Assembly: GCF_016592155.1 (NCBI RefSeq)
Contig: NZ_AP024237.1
Location: 248,001-312,000 of the forward strand
Origin: Mycobacterium heckeshornense
GTDB lineage: Bacteria; Actinomycetota; Actinomycetes; Mycobacteriales; Mycobacteriaceae
Length of the DNA stretch: 64,000 nt
Direction: 5' to 3'
In this document: positions 9,772 to 18,919 of the stretch, piece after piece
How positions within the stretch are numbered: position 1 is the stretch's first letter
Layout of the letters: the number at the start of each line of letters is the position of its first letter
The notes under the pieces: model-generated
The model's database searches: none
The model's input: the letters and a program-made list of their open reading frames with translations, nothing else
Told to the model about the DNA's origin: nothing
Translations under genes and position numbers: made by a program

Positions 9772-9790
9772 GCAGTCACCACCCTTGGTT

Positions 9791-11767
9791 CTAGGAGCTT
9801 GTCATGGCGGGCCGGCCGCGCCATTCGTAGATGCGGGCCTCGCCGTTGTCGTAGATCTTCACCCACGACTTGGACCTATCTAACGACACTAGTCCGTCGG
9901 GCATAACGAACCCTCTCACGGTTGGCGAGCTGGTCAAGATGTAGCGGATGTTGAGTATCCGGACCGCTTCGGGGACCCGTGAATCGGTGTCGGCGTCGTC
10001 GGCGTAGGCCCAGAAAATGAAGCGCTGATATCCCGGGCCCTGCTGCATCGGGTAGTCGTAGTGCGTCCACAGCGGATGCAGGCCGGCCACCGCGTACATC
10101 CACGCCGTGCCGTCGGTGTTGGCGTTTCCGATCAGCGTGTCACGCGCCCCGGGCAGTCGGGCCAGGTACGCCATGGCCTCCAGGTCGCGCTGGTCGATCA
10201 TCACCGAGTCGTACTTATCGCCGAACAAAAACCGGTGCCGGGGAAAGTAATGCCAGGCGCTGGCCAGGTTGACGGCCACGAGAATCACCGCCGCGCTCGC
10301 CCCCCACACCGGTGTCGCCACCGGGCGGGTCAGGACCCGGCCGGCAAGCCGCTCGGCGACCGCGACCCCGACCATGACCAGCGTAAACAACGCTATGCCG
10401 GCCATCGGCGCCAGCAGCAGCGCGGTCGCGGCCGCGATCCGGCGCGGGTCTTTGTAAAAAAACTCGCCCAACCCTCCGGCCAGCGTTCCGATCGGCCCGC
10501 CCAGCGGTGTCCCGGCGTCGACGTTGGCCACGATCAGCACCAGCCACACCGCCAGCGGCCACCAGATCCGTCTGACCAACAAGATGAGTCCGCCGATGGC
10601 GGCCAGCGCGATCAGCGCGTACTGGACGGGGAAGTCGTTGAGGTGGCGGGAGTGCTGGAACACGGCGTCGAACAGCCCGCGCTTCTTGCTCAGGTAGGTC
10701 AGGAAGGAATGCCCGGCGATGACGTCTTCCTGCTGTTTCACGCTGAGGAATTGCGGCAGCAGCACCAGCCCGCTGGGCAGCGCGACCGCCGCCAGCGCCG
10801 CGACGTCGGCCACCCGGCCGCGCACCGGCTGCCACAGCGTCTCCAGCAGCCACCAGGCCGCCAGCAACATGAGCACCACGACCCCGCCGGTGATGTGCAC
10901 CGAGAAGATCCCCACCAGCGCCAGGACCGCTACCGGGATGCGGTCGCGGTGCCGTGGTGTGGAAGCGATCAGCACAAACGTGGGTGCCGCGAGGCCGTAG
11001 GCGGTCAGGTTGGGCATCGCCGCGGTGTCGAACTCGACGTAGGGCACCGCGGTGAACGACGCCGAGAGTGCTGCCGCGGTGGCCGCCGCGCCGGCGGTGC
11101 GCCACCGGCTGGTCCGCGTGCGCAGCATCCGCCAGCTCAGCAGCGCCGCGCTGACCGGAAACAGCCAGATCGCGGCGGCCAGCGAACTCAAGGTGTAGGC
11201 GGTGGTGGGCGCGGCGCCGGTCAGCTGCGCCAGCACCGCCGCCAGGGCATGAAACGCCGACGGGTAGTACAGCAGGGCGTGGGTTTCGACGTTGCGCAGC
11301 TCACCCATGTGGGTCGAGGACGCCTGGCCGGTGTCGAGGATGAAGCGCACGGTGTTGGCATGCCAGACGGCGTCCCAGGTGCTGGGGATCGACTGCCAGT
11401 GCGGGATGCCGCGAACCGCGGCGCAGCCGATCAGCACCGCTCCCACCAGCACGCCGCCGGCCACGGTGAGCGCCGGCCATCCGGTGACCGCGCGGGATTC
11501 GCCGTCGACGTCGCGATAGGGGTCCAGCCAGACCCGCAAGACCGCGACGATCAGGGTGACGACGAGCAGAGCGGCCAGGGCCGTCCATGCGTTCCAGACG
11601 ATTCCGAGCGCACCGAACGGAATGATGGCCAGCGCGATCACTCCGTAGGTCAGCGCCGGGCCGGCGGCCACCGCGATCGGCCAAGTTAGCTGCGCGCTGC
11701 GCGCGACGATTGCTCCGGGGGCTATCAGCAACAACAATGCGGCAAAGATTCCGATTGTCAGCCCCAC
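9791..11767 (-). CDS. Multi-pass GT-C-like membrane protein (Rv3779 type)
   Basis: A 658-residue protein with more than ten hydrophobic segments followed by a hydrophilic C-terminal domain (about 480-658), the layout of GT-C polyprenyl-phosphate-sugar glycosyltransferases. A charged first-loop segment near residues 115-150 contains [14 protein letters not shown], where GT-C enzymes carry their acidic metal or substrate motif. The M. tuberculosis homologue has been associated with polyprenyl-phosphomannose/LAM metabolism, but the reaction is not established. GTG start, at the divergent junction with the PLP-fold gene; first gene of the minus-strand block that continues into bpa and rfbE. Confidence 0.85.
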   Translation of the reverse strand: MGLTIGIFAALLLLIAPGAIVARSAQLTWPIAVAAGPALTYGVIALAIIPFGALGIVWNAWTALAALLVVTLIVAVLRVWLDPYRDVDGESRAVTGWPALTVAGGVLVGAVLIGCAAVRGIPHWQSIPSTWDAVWHANTVRFILDTGQASSTHMGELRNVETHALLYYPSAFHALAAVLAQLTGAAPTTAYTLSSLAAAIWLFPVSAALLSWRMLRTRTSRWRTAGAAATAAALSASFTAVPYVEFDTAAMPNLTAYGLAAPTFVLIASTPRHRDRIPVAVLALVGIFSVHITGGVVVLMLLAAWWLLETLWQPVRGRVADVAALAAVALPSGLVLLPQFLSVKQQEDVIAGHSFLTYLSKKRGLFDAVFQHSRHLNDFPVQYALIALAAIGGLILLVRRIWWPLAVWLVLIVANVDAGTPLGGPIGTLAGGLGEFFYKDPRRIAAATALLLAPMAGIALFTLVMVGVAVAERLAGRVLTRPVATPVWGASAAVILVAVNLASAWHYFPRHRFLFGDKYDSVMIDQRDLEAMAYLARLPGARDTLIGNANTDGTAWMYAVAGLHPLWTHYDYPMQQGPGYQRFIFWAYADDADTDSRVPEAVRILNIRYILTSSPTVRGFVMPDGLVSLDRSKSWVKIYDNGEARIYEWRGRPAMTSS

Positions 11768-11875
11768 TGCACTAGTATGGCTGGCCGGGTGACCCGGCTC
11801 GGGACGGCGGGGACGTATCTGGGCGCCTCGCTAGTGTCGCGGTTTGCGGACTGGCGGAATTCTAAGGTGGCTGGC

Positions 11876-13072
11876 ATGGCATTCGACGTCGCCCGGGTGC
11901 GTGGACTGCACCCGTCGCTGGGAGACGGCTGGGTGCACTTCGACGCCCCGGCGGGAATGCTGATTCCCGAGCATGTCGCCACCACCGTGTCGACGGCGTT
12001 CCGCAACTCGGTGGCCAGTACCGCCAGCCCCCATCCGTCGGCCCGGCGCAGTGCGGCCGTGCTGGACGCGGCGCGGCAGGCGGTGGCCGATCTGGTCAAC
12101 GGCGATCCGCGCGGGGTGGTGCTGGGCGCCGACCGGGCGGTTTTGCTGTCGTCGTTGGCGGGGGCGTCGTCGTCGCGGGCCGGGCTCGGTTACGAGATCG
12201 TCGTCACCCGTCTCGACGACGAAGCCAACATCGCTCCCTGGCTGCGCGCAGCAAACCGATTCGGCGCCAAGATCAAATGGGCCGAGGTCGACATCGAAAC
12301 TGGCGAGCTGCCGAACTGGCAGTGGGAGAGCCTGATCGGCAGGTCGACTCGGTTGATCGCCGTCACCTCCGCGTCGGGCACGCTGGGGACGGTCACCGAG
12401 TTGCGCACGCTGACCAAGCTGATCCACGACGTCGGCGGCCTGGTGGTGGTCGACCACTCCGCGGCGGCGCCGTACCGGCTGCTCGACATCGAAGAGGCCG
12501 ACGTCGACGTGGTGGCCGTCAACGCGGTCGCGTGGGGCGGTCCGCCGATCGGGGCCCTGGTGTTTCGCGATCCGGCGCTGATCAATTCGTTCGGTTCGGT
12601 TTCGACCGACCCGCGCGCCACCGGCTCGGCGCGCTTGGAGATGGGAGTGCATCAGTACGGTTTGCTCGCCGGTGTGGTCGCCAGTATCGAATACCTGGCC
12701 TCACTCGACGAAGCCGCCAGGGGAACCAGACGTCAAAGACTGGCGTATTCGATGGAATCGGCCGGCTCGTACATGAGTCGGGTTTTCGACTACCTGATGG
12801 TGTCGCTGCGGTCGTTGCCGCTGGTGATGGTGATCGGTCGGCCCGAGGTCCGGATTCCGGTGGTGAGCTTCGCCGTCCACGATGTGCCGGCGGAGCATGT
12901 GGTACGGCGGTTGGCGGACAACGGGGTTCTGGCGATCTCGAATGCCAGCTCGCGGGTGCTCGACGTCATCGGGGTCAACGACGTCGGTGGTGCGGTCACC
13001 GTCGGACTGGCGCATTACTCCACGGCAGCCGAGGTCGATCAGCTGGTGCGCGCGCTCGCCTCTTTGGGGTGA
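11876..13072 (+). CDS. Class V aminotransferase-fold protein, probably PLP-lysine deficient (Rv3778c type)
   Basis: A 398-residue protein with the fold of cysteine desulfurase-like class V aminotransferases. The chosen ATG ([10 protein letters not shown]) follows an AAGGTGG ribosome-binding site at 11864-11870; a longer frame starts at 11777. In active relatives the PLP lysine lies in an HKWxGPxGxG motif. Here the aligned segment is [15 protein letters not shown], so the His and Lys positions are Val218 and Ala219, and the PLP-stacking and Asn positions ([18 protein letters not shown]) are also altered. It is therefore likely not a conventional PLP enzyme. Divergent from the Rv3779-type gene. 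Confidence 0.9.
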   Translation: MAFDVARVRGLHPSLGDGWVHFDAPAGMLIPEHVATTVSTAFRNSVASTASPHPSARRSAAVLDAARQAVADLVNGDPRGVVLGADRAVLLSSLAGASSSRAGLGYEIVVTRLDDEANIAPWLRAANRFGAKIKWAEVDIETGELPNWQWESLIGRSTRLIAVTSASGTLGTVTELRTLTKLIHDVGGLVVVDHSAAAPYRLLDIEEADVDVVAVNAVAWGGPPIGALVFRDPALINSFGSVSTDPRATGSARLEMGVHQYGLLAGVVASIEYLASLDEAARGTRRQRLAYSMESAGSYMSRVFDYLMVSLRSLPLVMVIGRPEVRIPVVSFAVHDVPAEHVVRRLADNGVLAISNASSRVLDVIGVNDVGGAVTVGLAHYSTAAEVDQLVRALASLG

Positions 13073-13126
13073 GCAGACGCAGAATCGCACGATTCGGCGC
13101 CCGAATGTGCGATTCTGCGTCTGCTC
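13071..13126. terminator. Long perfect inverted repeat between convergent genes
   Basis: A 20-bp perfect stem (13071-13090 with 13107-13126) encloses a further 6-bp palindrome ATTCGG/CCGAAT with a 3-base loop, separated by one unpaired G. The left arm overlaps the stop of the upstream plus-strand gene, and the minus-strand oxidoreductase stops 4 bases after the right arm. It probably acts as a bidirectional intrinsic terminator without a U-tract, as is usual in mycobacteria. Confidence 0.8.
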
Positions 13127-13129
13127 GCG

Positions 13130-14107
13130 CTACAGGGTCAGCACGATCTTGCCGGCCACCCGCCCCGAGGAGAGCAGGTGGTGTGCGTCCGCGGCCTTTT
13201 GAATCGGCATCGCAGCGCCGATGACCGGGCGGACCCGCCCGTCAGCAATCATCGGCCACACCGACTTGACCACCGCCTCGACGATGACGCTCTTGCCGTT
13301 CGGCCCTAAGACCGGTCGACCCCGCAGCGCGGTGCCGATGACCCGTGCCCGTTTGCTGATCAGCTTGCCGAGGTTGAGTTCGCCCTTTGCCCCGCCCTGC
13401 AAACCGATGACGATCAGCTGCCCGTCGGCAGCCAGCGCATCGAGGTTGCGGTCCAGGTAGGCCGCCCCCATGATGTCGAGGATCACGTCGGCGCCGGCAC
13501 CGTCGCTGGCTTCCCGCACCCGCGTGACGAAGTCCTCGTCGCGGTAGGCGATGGTGATCTCGGCGCCGAGGTCGCGACACAATTGCAGCTTGGCCGGTGA
13601 CCCGGCGGTGATCGCCACGCGGGCGCCCAGCGCCCGGGCGACCTGGATGGCATGGGTTCCCACCCCGCTGGCGCCGCCGTGGATCAGCAGTAGCTGGCCG
13701 GCGGTCAAATCGGCGGTCAACACCAGGTTCGACCACACGGTACAGGCCACCTCGGGCAGCCCGGCGGCGTCGCGAAGGGACACGCCGTCGGGAATCGGCA
13801 TGATTTGACCAGCCGGAACTGCGACGTATTCGGCATACCCGCCGCCCGCCAGCAAAGCGCAGACTTCTTGCCCGGCGGTCCAATCGACAACGTCGTCGCC
13901 GACCGCGGCGACGACGCCGGCCACCTCCATACCGAGGATCTCGCTGGCTCCCGGCGGCGGCGGATAGTGGCCGGCGGCCTGCAACACGTCGGCCCGGTTG
14001 ACGCCGGCCGCGCTGACCTTGATGAGGACCTCACCGCGCCCCGGCTGCACATCGGGCACTTCCTGCCACACGAGTTGACCGGTGGAATCGGCGACGATCG
14101 CGTGCAT
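13130..14107 (-). CDS. Zinc-independent quinone oxidoreductase (Rv3777 type)
   Basis: Medium-chain dehydrogenase/reductase of the NADPH:quinone oxidoreductase (zeta-crystallin/PIG3) class, 325 residues. The N-terminal GroES-like domain contains KVSAAGVNRADVLQAAGHYPPP, and the Rossmann domain has LLIHGGASGVGTHAIQ. Zinc ligands of alcohol dehydrogenases are absent. I chose the ATG at 14105-14107 (MHAIVADSTGQ), matching family N-termini, over upstream starts. A decayed MarR gene lies immediately divergent and may once have regulated this gene. Confidence 0.9.
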   Translation of the reverse strand: MHAIVADSTGQLVWQEVPDVQPGRGEVLIKVSAAGVNRADVLQAAGHYPPPPGASEILGMEVAGVVAAVGDDVVDWTAGQEVCALLAGGGYAEYVAVPAGQIMPIPDGVSLRDAAGLPEVACTVWSNLVLTADLTAGQLLLIHGGASGVGTHAIQVARALGARVAITAGSPAKLQLCRDLGAEITIAYRDEDFVTRVREASDGAGADVILDIMGAAYLDRNLDALAADGQLIVIGLQGGAKGELNLGKLISKRARVIGTALRGRPVLGPNGKSVIVEAVVKSVWPMIADGRVRPVIGAAMPIQKAADAHHLLSSGRVAGKIVLTL

Positions 14108-14172
14108 GGTGGACAGGCTACTACCAGCGGGTTTGGCTGTGCCGGAGACCATGTGTCGCATAGCATTACGGG

Positions 14173-14582
14173 ATGGCAAGCCGAAGTCTGATCGGCGGCC
14201 GGACGCCCGGTGACATGCCGGGGCTTGGTATCGCCGAACAGCAGGCGTGGCAGAACTTCCTGGACTGTGCCCTGCGGTTGTATGCGGCGCTGATCCGCGT
14301 CAGCTGTCGCTGCTGGATGTGCGGGCGCTGGACATTCTCGCTGCCCAGCCGTTAGACCCGACAAATCCGTCGGCTGGATGCCCAGGGCCTGGTGCGTCGC
14401 GGACCAAGCCTCGAGGACCGGAGGGGCGTGGTGGCCACCGTCACCGACGACGGCCGCGCCGCGGTGCGCCGAGCCATGGTCACCTACGCACGAGGGGTGC
14501 GGACCCACTTTGCGGGGCAGCTGTCCCGGGCCCAGATGGCGGCGATGGGGGGGAACTGCTGGCGAAGATGGCCCGGGTCTAG
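14173..14582 (+). pseudogene. Decayed MarR-family regulator
   Basis: MarR-like pieces lie in more than one frame. The first frame starts at 14173 and reads LGIAEQQAWQNFLDCALRLYAAL. The next piece, QLSLLDVRALDILA, is in another frame near 14290-14345. The first frame then resumes with LPSR, an in-frame TAG at 14353-14355, and TRQIRRLDAQGLVRRGP, the recognition-helix and wing region of MarR proteins. Near 14550 a run of seven Gs shifts the frame again into GELLAKMARV. The frameshifts, the stop and an apparent loss of part of the winged helix mean it cannot make a functional repressor. Confidence 0.8.
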
Positions 14583-14603
14583 CGCACCGTTACGCTTGTC
14601 GGC

Positions 14604-14690
14604 GGTGGCGTGGCAGAGCGGCCTAATGCACTCGCCTTGAAAGCGAGAGACGGCTAACACCGTCCGGGGGTTCAAATCCCTCCGCCACCG
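14604..14690 (+). tRNA. tRNA-Ser (TGA anticodon)
   Basis: An 87-base type II tRNA. Acceptor stem GGTGGCG pairs with CGCCACC, followed by discriminator G. The anticodon stem CTCGC/GCGAG encloses loop CTTGAAA with anticodon TGA. It has a long variable arm (GACGGCTAACACCGTC) and TΨC arm GGGGGTTCAAATCCC. CCA is not encoded. Reads UCA and wobble serine codons. Confidence 0.95.
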
Positions 14691-14803
14691 CTCGTTGCGT
14701 CGTTGCGCGAGACAGAAGCCACGGCTGTTAGTGGACTGAGATTCACGACCGCAGCTTCGGTTTCGCGACGCTCACGGATAGCCGCATGCTGGGGGACAAA
14801 CTT

Positions 14804-16057
14804 TTATTGGGTCCTGCAAGGGATTTCGGCTGTGATGCGGTCCATAACAGCGACGTACCGCTTGGCTTCGGGATCGCGGCCCGGCTTGCCGCTGCTGATC
14901 AGACCGGCCGCAAGGTTGCGCTGCGGGTCGGCCCAGACCGCGACGTTAACCAGGCCGGTATGACCGAACGCGGCCGGAGCGTTGCGCCCGAACGGCCCGA
15001 ACCTCTTCGAGCCCAGCATGTAGCCGGTGCCCCAGCGCAGCGGCTTTCCGCCGCTGGCGACGTCGGGTCGCAACCGTCGGCGTTCGGCCACCGCGGCGCG
15101 AAGTGTGTCCGGGTGCAGAATCCGCACGCCGTCGAGTTCCCCTCCGCGGCGCAGCATTTCGGCGAACCGGGACAGTTCGTCAGCGGTCGAGATGGTATTG
15201 GACGACGGCAGCACGCAGGTGAGGAACTCTGGTCGGTTCGTGTACGGGATGATTTGATGCACCGTACCGCCGATCGCCTTGCGAAACGCCGCGGCGATCG
15301 GCGCAGGCAGCGGCCTTCCGGTGGCATGGCTTGGCGCGACTAGCGGAATGTCTTGTGGCGCAACGCCGTAGTTCGTCCACCGGAAGCCGAGTGGATCGAG
15401 AATCTCGGCGGCCAGGATGTCGCGAATGTTCTTGCCGGTGGCGGCCGAGACGATTTCGCGTATCAGCGGGCCCCATGTCAGACCGTGATAGATATGGATC
15501 ATCCCCGGCCGGTGCAGCGGCCGCAGTTCGCCCAGTTGCTGGCGCGCGTATTCGCTGTCATCGACGCGAGTGACGTCGGGTCTGCGTTTGGGGGCGAACG
15601 GGACACCGGCGCTGTGGGTCATCACGTGCCGAATCGTGGTGCGTTCTTTGCCGTGACCGGTATACGTGGGCAGATACCGGCAGACCGGATCGTCCAGCGA
15701 AAAATACCCACGCTCGGCCAGCATGTGGACGACAGTGCTGGTGATAGCCTTAGCCGCGGAATACACGCAAAACGGTGTTTGCGGTGTGGCCGGTATCGTT
15801 TCGGCGTCGGGCGGGTCGGTCGGCGCGTTGCCCCAACCGTGTCCGATCGCGCGGTTCAGGATGACTTTTCCGTTGTGGCGCAAGCACAACTGGATCGCGG
15901 GATGCATGCCGGCCTGATACCAGTGCCGCACCGACTGCCAGATCCGTTCCACAGCGGCGGCGTCGATCCGGGAGTGGTCTTCGTCCCCGATGGTCGTGAC
16001 GGCGTCGAGGTCAGCCGGGACGCGGATCCTGCCTTGGAGCGAACCTGGGTCGGTCAC
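14804..16057 (-). CDS. lipE: Serine hydrolase of the beta-lactamase/esterase family LipE
   Basis: Class C beta-lactamase-like esterase (DUF/lipase family VIII type) of 417 residues. The nucleophile motif is SAAK (S100-x2-K103), followed by a YHG element (HIYHGLTWG) in the position of the second Tyr motif and an HTG triad (AFGHTG) near the C-terminus. The GTG at 16055-16057 gives a length near the 415 residues of the tubercle LipE; the frame also stays open to an ATG at 16156, adding 33 unlikely residues. No clear signal peptide. Adjacent to echA21 on the same strand, suggesting lipid-related use. Confidence 0.88.
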   Translation of the reverse strand: MTDPGSLQGRIRVPADLDAVTTIGDEDHSRIDAAAVERIWQSVRHWYQAGMHPAIQLCLRHNGKVILNRAIGHGWGNAPTDPPDAETIPATPQTPFCVYSAAKAITSTVVHMLAERGYFSLDDPVCRYLPTYTGHGKERTTIRHVMTHSAGVPFAPKRRPDVTRVDDSEYARQQLGELRPLHRPGMIHIYHGLTWGPLIREIVSAATGKNIRDILAAEILDPLGFRWTNYGVAPQDIPLVAPSHATGRPLPAPIAAAFRKAIGGTVHQIIPYTNRPEFLTCVLPSSNTISTADELSRFAEMLRRGGELDGVRILHPDTLRAAVAERRRLRPDVASGGKPLRWGTGYMLGSKRFGPFGRNAPAAFGHTGLVNVAVWADPQRNLAAGLISSGKPGRDPEAKRYVAVMDRITAEIPCRTQ

Positions 16058-16186
16058 GTCCGCCAGGGTACGTGGGCGGCTCGGCGCGGTGCGCGCCAAC
16101 CCGCGGTGTCGTCGGTGCTGGCGATCGTCCGGGTCGATCACGCGACAGGCAGACATTGTTCCCGGCCGCGGCCACGCCGAATCGGG

Positions 16187-17011
16187 CTATTCGCCGGTGA
16201 ACTGCGGCGGGCGCTTTTCGAAGGTCGCGCTGATGCCCTCGGTCAGGTCCTTCGACGGCAGGAAAGCCGCGTTCCAGGCAGCGACATAGCGCAGGCTGGC
16301 CGAGACGGCCGAAACACGTTGCTGGTCAAGCACATCCTTGATGCCCCGCACGGCCAGCGGTGGGTTGGCGGCGATCTCGGCGGCGGTGGCATGCGCAGCG
16401 GCCAGGCACGCGTCGGCGTCGTCGTAGACGTCGTTGACCAGCCCGATCTTCTGGGCGCGGGCCGCGTCGATGTCCTTGCCGGTCAGCGCGAGTTCCCGCA
16501 GGTGCCCGTCGTTCAAGATCAGCGGCAGCCGCGCGAGGCTGCCTACGTCGGCGACGATCGCCAGCTTGACCTCGCGTACCGAGAACTTGGCGTCGGCGCT
16601 GGCGTAGCGGATATCGACCGCGGAGATCAGGTCGACGCCCCCGCCGATGCACCAGCCGTGCACCGCCGCGATCGTCGGGGTGCGGCACTCCGCCACCGCG
16701 CTGATCGCCTGCTGCATGCGCAGAATCTCGGCGTGAAAGTCGGCGCGGGGACGGGCCAGCGCATCGCCGGTCAGCAGCGGGGTAAAGGACCCGCCCATCG
16801 CCGGCACGTCGAGGCCGTAGCTGAAGTTGCGCCCCGACCCGGTGATGACGATCGCCCGCACGTCACGGTCGGCGTCCAGTGCGCCAAACACCACGGGCAG
16901 CTCCGACCAGAACGCGGGGCCCATCGCGTTGCCCTTGCCGGGCCCGATCAGAGTCACCTGCGCAATCTGGTCTTTTGTCTCGACGGTGAGGGATTCGTAT
17001 CGCTCGCCCAT
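16187..17011 (-). CDS. echA21: Enoyl-CoA hydratase/isomerase family protein EchA21
   Basis: Crotonase-superfamily protein of 274 residues. The oxyanion-hole segments are ITGSGRNFSYGLDV (about 70-83) and AAVHGWCIGGGVDLISAVDIR (about 117-137). The downstream acidic position lies in SVREVKLAIVADVGSLARLP, which resembles the dienoyl-CoA isomerase subgroup more than classical hydratases. The ATG at 17009-17011 (MGERYESL) yields the exact length I recall for EchA21; an upstream in-frame start at 17050 is less likely. Upstream of lipE on the same strand, 129 bases apart. Confidence 0.88.
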   Translation of the reverse strand: MGERYESLTVETKDQIAQVTLIGPGKGNAMGPAFWSELPVVFGALDADRDVRAIVITGSGRNFSYGLDVPAMGGSFTPLLTGDALARPRADFHAEILRMQQAISAVAECRTPTIAAVHGWCIGGGVDLISAVDIRYASADAKFSVREVKLAIVADVGSLARLPLILNDGHLRELALTGKDIDAARAQKIGLVNDVYDDADACLAAAHATAAEIAANPPLAVRGIKDVLDQQRVSAVSASLRYVAAWNAAFLPSKDLTEGISATFEKRPPQFTGE

Positions 17012-17061
17012 AGTCAGACCGTAGCCGATCTGCGACCCGGGCCCGGGCACGCCTTGACGCG

Positions 17062-17091
17062 CTCGAGCGTGACAGCAGCGTCACGCTCGAG
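17062..17091. terminator. Hairpin with GTGAC-N6-GTCAC core
   Basis: A 12-bp perfect stem CTCGAGCGTGAC/GTCACGCTCGAG around loop AGCAGC, just downstream of the stop of the minus-strand DUF4334 gene and 50 bases upstream of echA21. It likely terminates the hisC2-DUF4334 transcript. Core and loop closely match the second hairpin inside aftA. Confidence 0.7.
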
Positions 17092-17097
17092 GAGTTG

Positions 17098-17577
17098 CTA
17101 GACCCGCTCCAGGTAGAAGTAGTAGTAGCGGCCCACCCCATCGCGGAAGTCCAGCACGCCCTTGCCGTTCATGATGCCCATCACGGCGTCGTCGTCGATC
17201 TTCTTGAAGTGGTCGTGGACGGGTTGACCGTCGTAGACCATTGTCGCGGTGATCTCGCCGCGGAATTGCTCCATCCACAGGCTGGCCTCACCCTTGCCCA
17301 GCTCGACGTTGGAGAACTTTTTGCCGTCGGCGTCCAGGCACACCAGGGGCTGCACGTCGGTGGCCGATGTGAAGGTCTTGCCGAACCAGCGGGCCTTGTC
17401 GAGCCGGCCGTTCATCCGGTGCCCGGTGTCGAACTCGCCGCCCCGCCATTCGCCGATCATGTCCGCGATAGTGGCCGGCTGAAGGCTGGCCCAGTACTCG
17501 TCGAGCTCGGCGTCGGAAATTCGGCCGTTGCGCTCTTTGAACTCGGTGAACTTCTTGCGGGCCAGTCCGTCGTTCAT
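17098..17577 (-). CDS. GXWXG/DUF4334 domain protein (Rv3773c position)
   Basis: A 159-residue soluble protein with an N-terminal GXWXG motif in IGEWRGGEFDTGH (about residues 41-53) and a C-terminal DUF4334-like beta-rich region containing MVYDGQPVHDHFKKIDDD and ending GRYYYFYLERV. The function of the family is unknown; a lipocalin-like small-molecule fold has been suggested. Its ATG overlaps the hisC2 stop by ATGA, so it is translated with hisC2. Confidence 0.85.
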   Translation of the reverse strand: MNDGLARKKFTEFKERNGRISDAELDEYWASLQPATIADMIGEWRGGEFDTGHRMNGRLDKARWFGKTFTSATDVQPLVCLDADGKKFSNVELGKGEASLWMEQFRGEITATMVYDGQPVHDHFKKIDDDAVMGIMNGKGVLDFRDGVGRYYYFYLERV

Positions 17578-18656
17578 CGGGGACCTCCTTGAATCCAGCT
17601 GCGCGCGAAGCGCAGCAGCGCGTCGTTTTCGTCCGGCGCACCGATCGTGACCCGGACACCGTCGCTGCCGTACGGGCGGACCACGATGCGCGCAGAGGCG
17701 GCCTGGTCGACGAAGTCAAAGGTGTGCGCCTGCAGTGGTAACCAGACGAAGTTGGCTTGCGAGGACGGCAAGGTAAACCCGGCATCGCGCAACCCGGAGC
17801 TGACCCGGGCGCGCTCGGCGACCACGGCGTCGGTGCGGGCCAACAGTTCGTCCGCTGCCTCGAGCGAGGCCATTGCCGCCGCCTGTGAGACGTTGGTTAC
17901 CGTGAACGGCACGTACACCTTGTCCAGCGCGGCGATCACGTCCGGGTGGCCCACCGCGTAGCCGATCCGCAAGCCGGCCAACCCATACGCCTTCGAAAAC
18001 GTGCGCAGCACAACGACATTGCTGTGCGAACGGACCAGCCCAAGGCTGTCGGGCCGCATGCCGTCGCGGACATACTCGATGTAGGCCTCGTCGATGGCGA
18101 TCAGCACATGCGAGGGCATCGCCTCGACGAAGCGAACCAACGCGTCGGGGTCGACGACCGTCGACGTCGGATTGTTGGGGTTACACACGAAGACCAGCCG
18201 GGTACGGTCGGTGACCGCGGCGAGCATGGCGTGCAGGTCGAAGGTGTGGTCACTCAGCGGTACCGGCACGGCGGTGGCGCCGGCCACCCGCACTTGAATC
18301 GGGTAGAGCTCGAAGCTACGCCAGCCGAACAGCACCTCGTCGCCCACCGACGCGGTGATCTGGATCAGCTGCTGGCACAGGCTGACCGAACCGCAACCCA
18401 CCGCGATGTGCTCGGGCGCCCATCCGCCGGTGTCGCCGACCATGTTGAGGTGTCTGGCCAGCGCCGACTTGAGCTCCGTGCAGCCTGTGTCCGGGTAGCG
18501 GTTGACGATGTCGGTGGCTTGTCCGATGGCCGCCCGCACACTGGGCAGCGGCCCGAACACCGTCTCGTTGCTGGCCAGCTTGATCGCCCCGGGCACGGTT
18601 TTGCCGGGCACATAGCCCGGAAGGCCCGCCAGCTCGGGGCGCAGGCGGGCGGTCAC
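17574..18656 (-). CDS. hisC2: Aromatic/histidinol-phosphate aminotransferase HisC2
   Basis: Fold-type I PLP aminotransferase, 360 residues, subclass of HisC that in M. tuberculosis prefers aromatic amino acids. Visible motifs are the N-terminal KLASNETVFGP, NRYPDTGC, the PLP-contact VCNPNNPTST, DEAYIEYV and the Schiff-base lysine in TFSKAYGLAGLRIGY. The GTG at 18654-18656 (VTARLRPELAG) matches the known N-terminus; the frame is open further upstream into the tRNA region but is not coding there. tyrA, also for aromatic amino acids, is elsewhere in the window. Confidence 0.93.
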   Translation of the reverse strand: MTARLRPELAGLPGYVPGKTVPGAIKLASNETVFGPLPSVRAAIGQATDIVNRYPDTGCTELKSALARHLNMVGDTGGWAPEHIAVGCGSVSLCQQLIQITASVGDEVLFGWRSFELYPIQVRVAGATAVPVPLSDHTFDLHAMLAAVTDRTRLVFVCNPNNPTSTVVDPDALVRFVEAMPSHVLIAIDEAYIEYVRDGMRPDSLGLVRSHSNVVVLRTFSKAYGLAGLRIGYAVGHPDVIAALDKVYVPFTVTNVSQAAAMASLEAADELLARTDAVVAERARVSSGLRDAGFTLPSSQANFVWLPLQAHTFDFVDQAASARIVVRPYGSDGVRVTIGAPDENDALLRFARSWIQGGPR

Positions 18657-18785
18657 GTCGACAGCATATGCCGAGCCTATGCGCGCTGCGCCGGGGCGGT
18701 TCAGCAGCACCGGGCCAGTCGCCTCGCTGCGCGCGACGGCCCGCGTTGTTGTCGAGCGGCTTTCAGGTACCCTCAGAACGTCCAA

Positions 18786-18874
18786 GGAGGCGTGCCAGAG
18801 CGGCCGAATGGGACTCACTGCTAATGAGTTGTCCTCTGAAACGGGGACCGGAGGTTCAAATCCTCTCGCCTCCG
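18786..18874 (+). tRNA. tRNA-Ser (GCT anticodon)
   Basis: An 89-base type II tRNA. Acceptor GGAGGCG/CGCCTCC, discriminator G, anticodon stem ACTCA/TGAGT with loop CTGCTAA (anticodon GCT), a long variable arm and TΨC arm GGAGGTTCAAATCCTC. Reads AGC/AGU serine codons. It is 45 bases upstream of tRNA-Arg. Confidence 0.95.
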
Positions 18875-18919
18875 CCGCGGCTGATCTTTCAGCCACCGAG
18901 ATAGATAACTGCACAACGG

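Noticed and set aside
10061..11689. A 542-residue plus-strand frame opposite the Rv3779-type gene
   Set aside because: Gln/His/Arg-rich shadow; the minus strand encodes a coherent multi-helix membrane protein.
15353..17101. A 582-residue plus-strand open frame antisense to lipE and echA21
   Set aside because: Composition is Arg/Gly/Asp-rich with no family signature, and the minus-strand frames show clear conserved motifs. It is a high-GC shadow.
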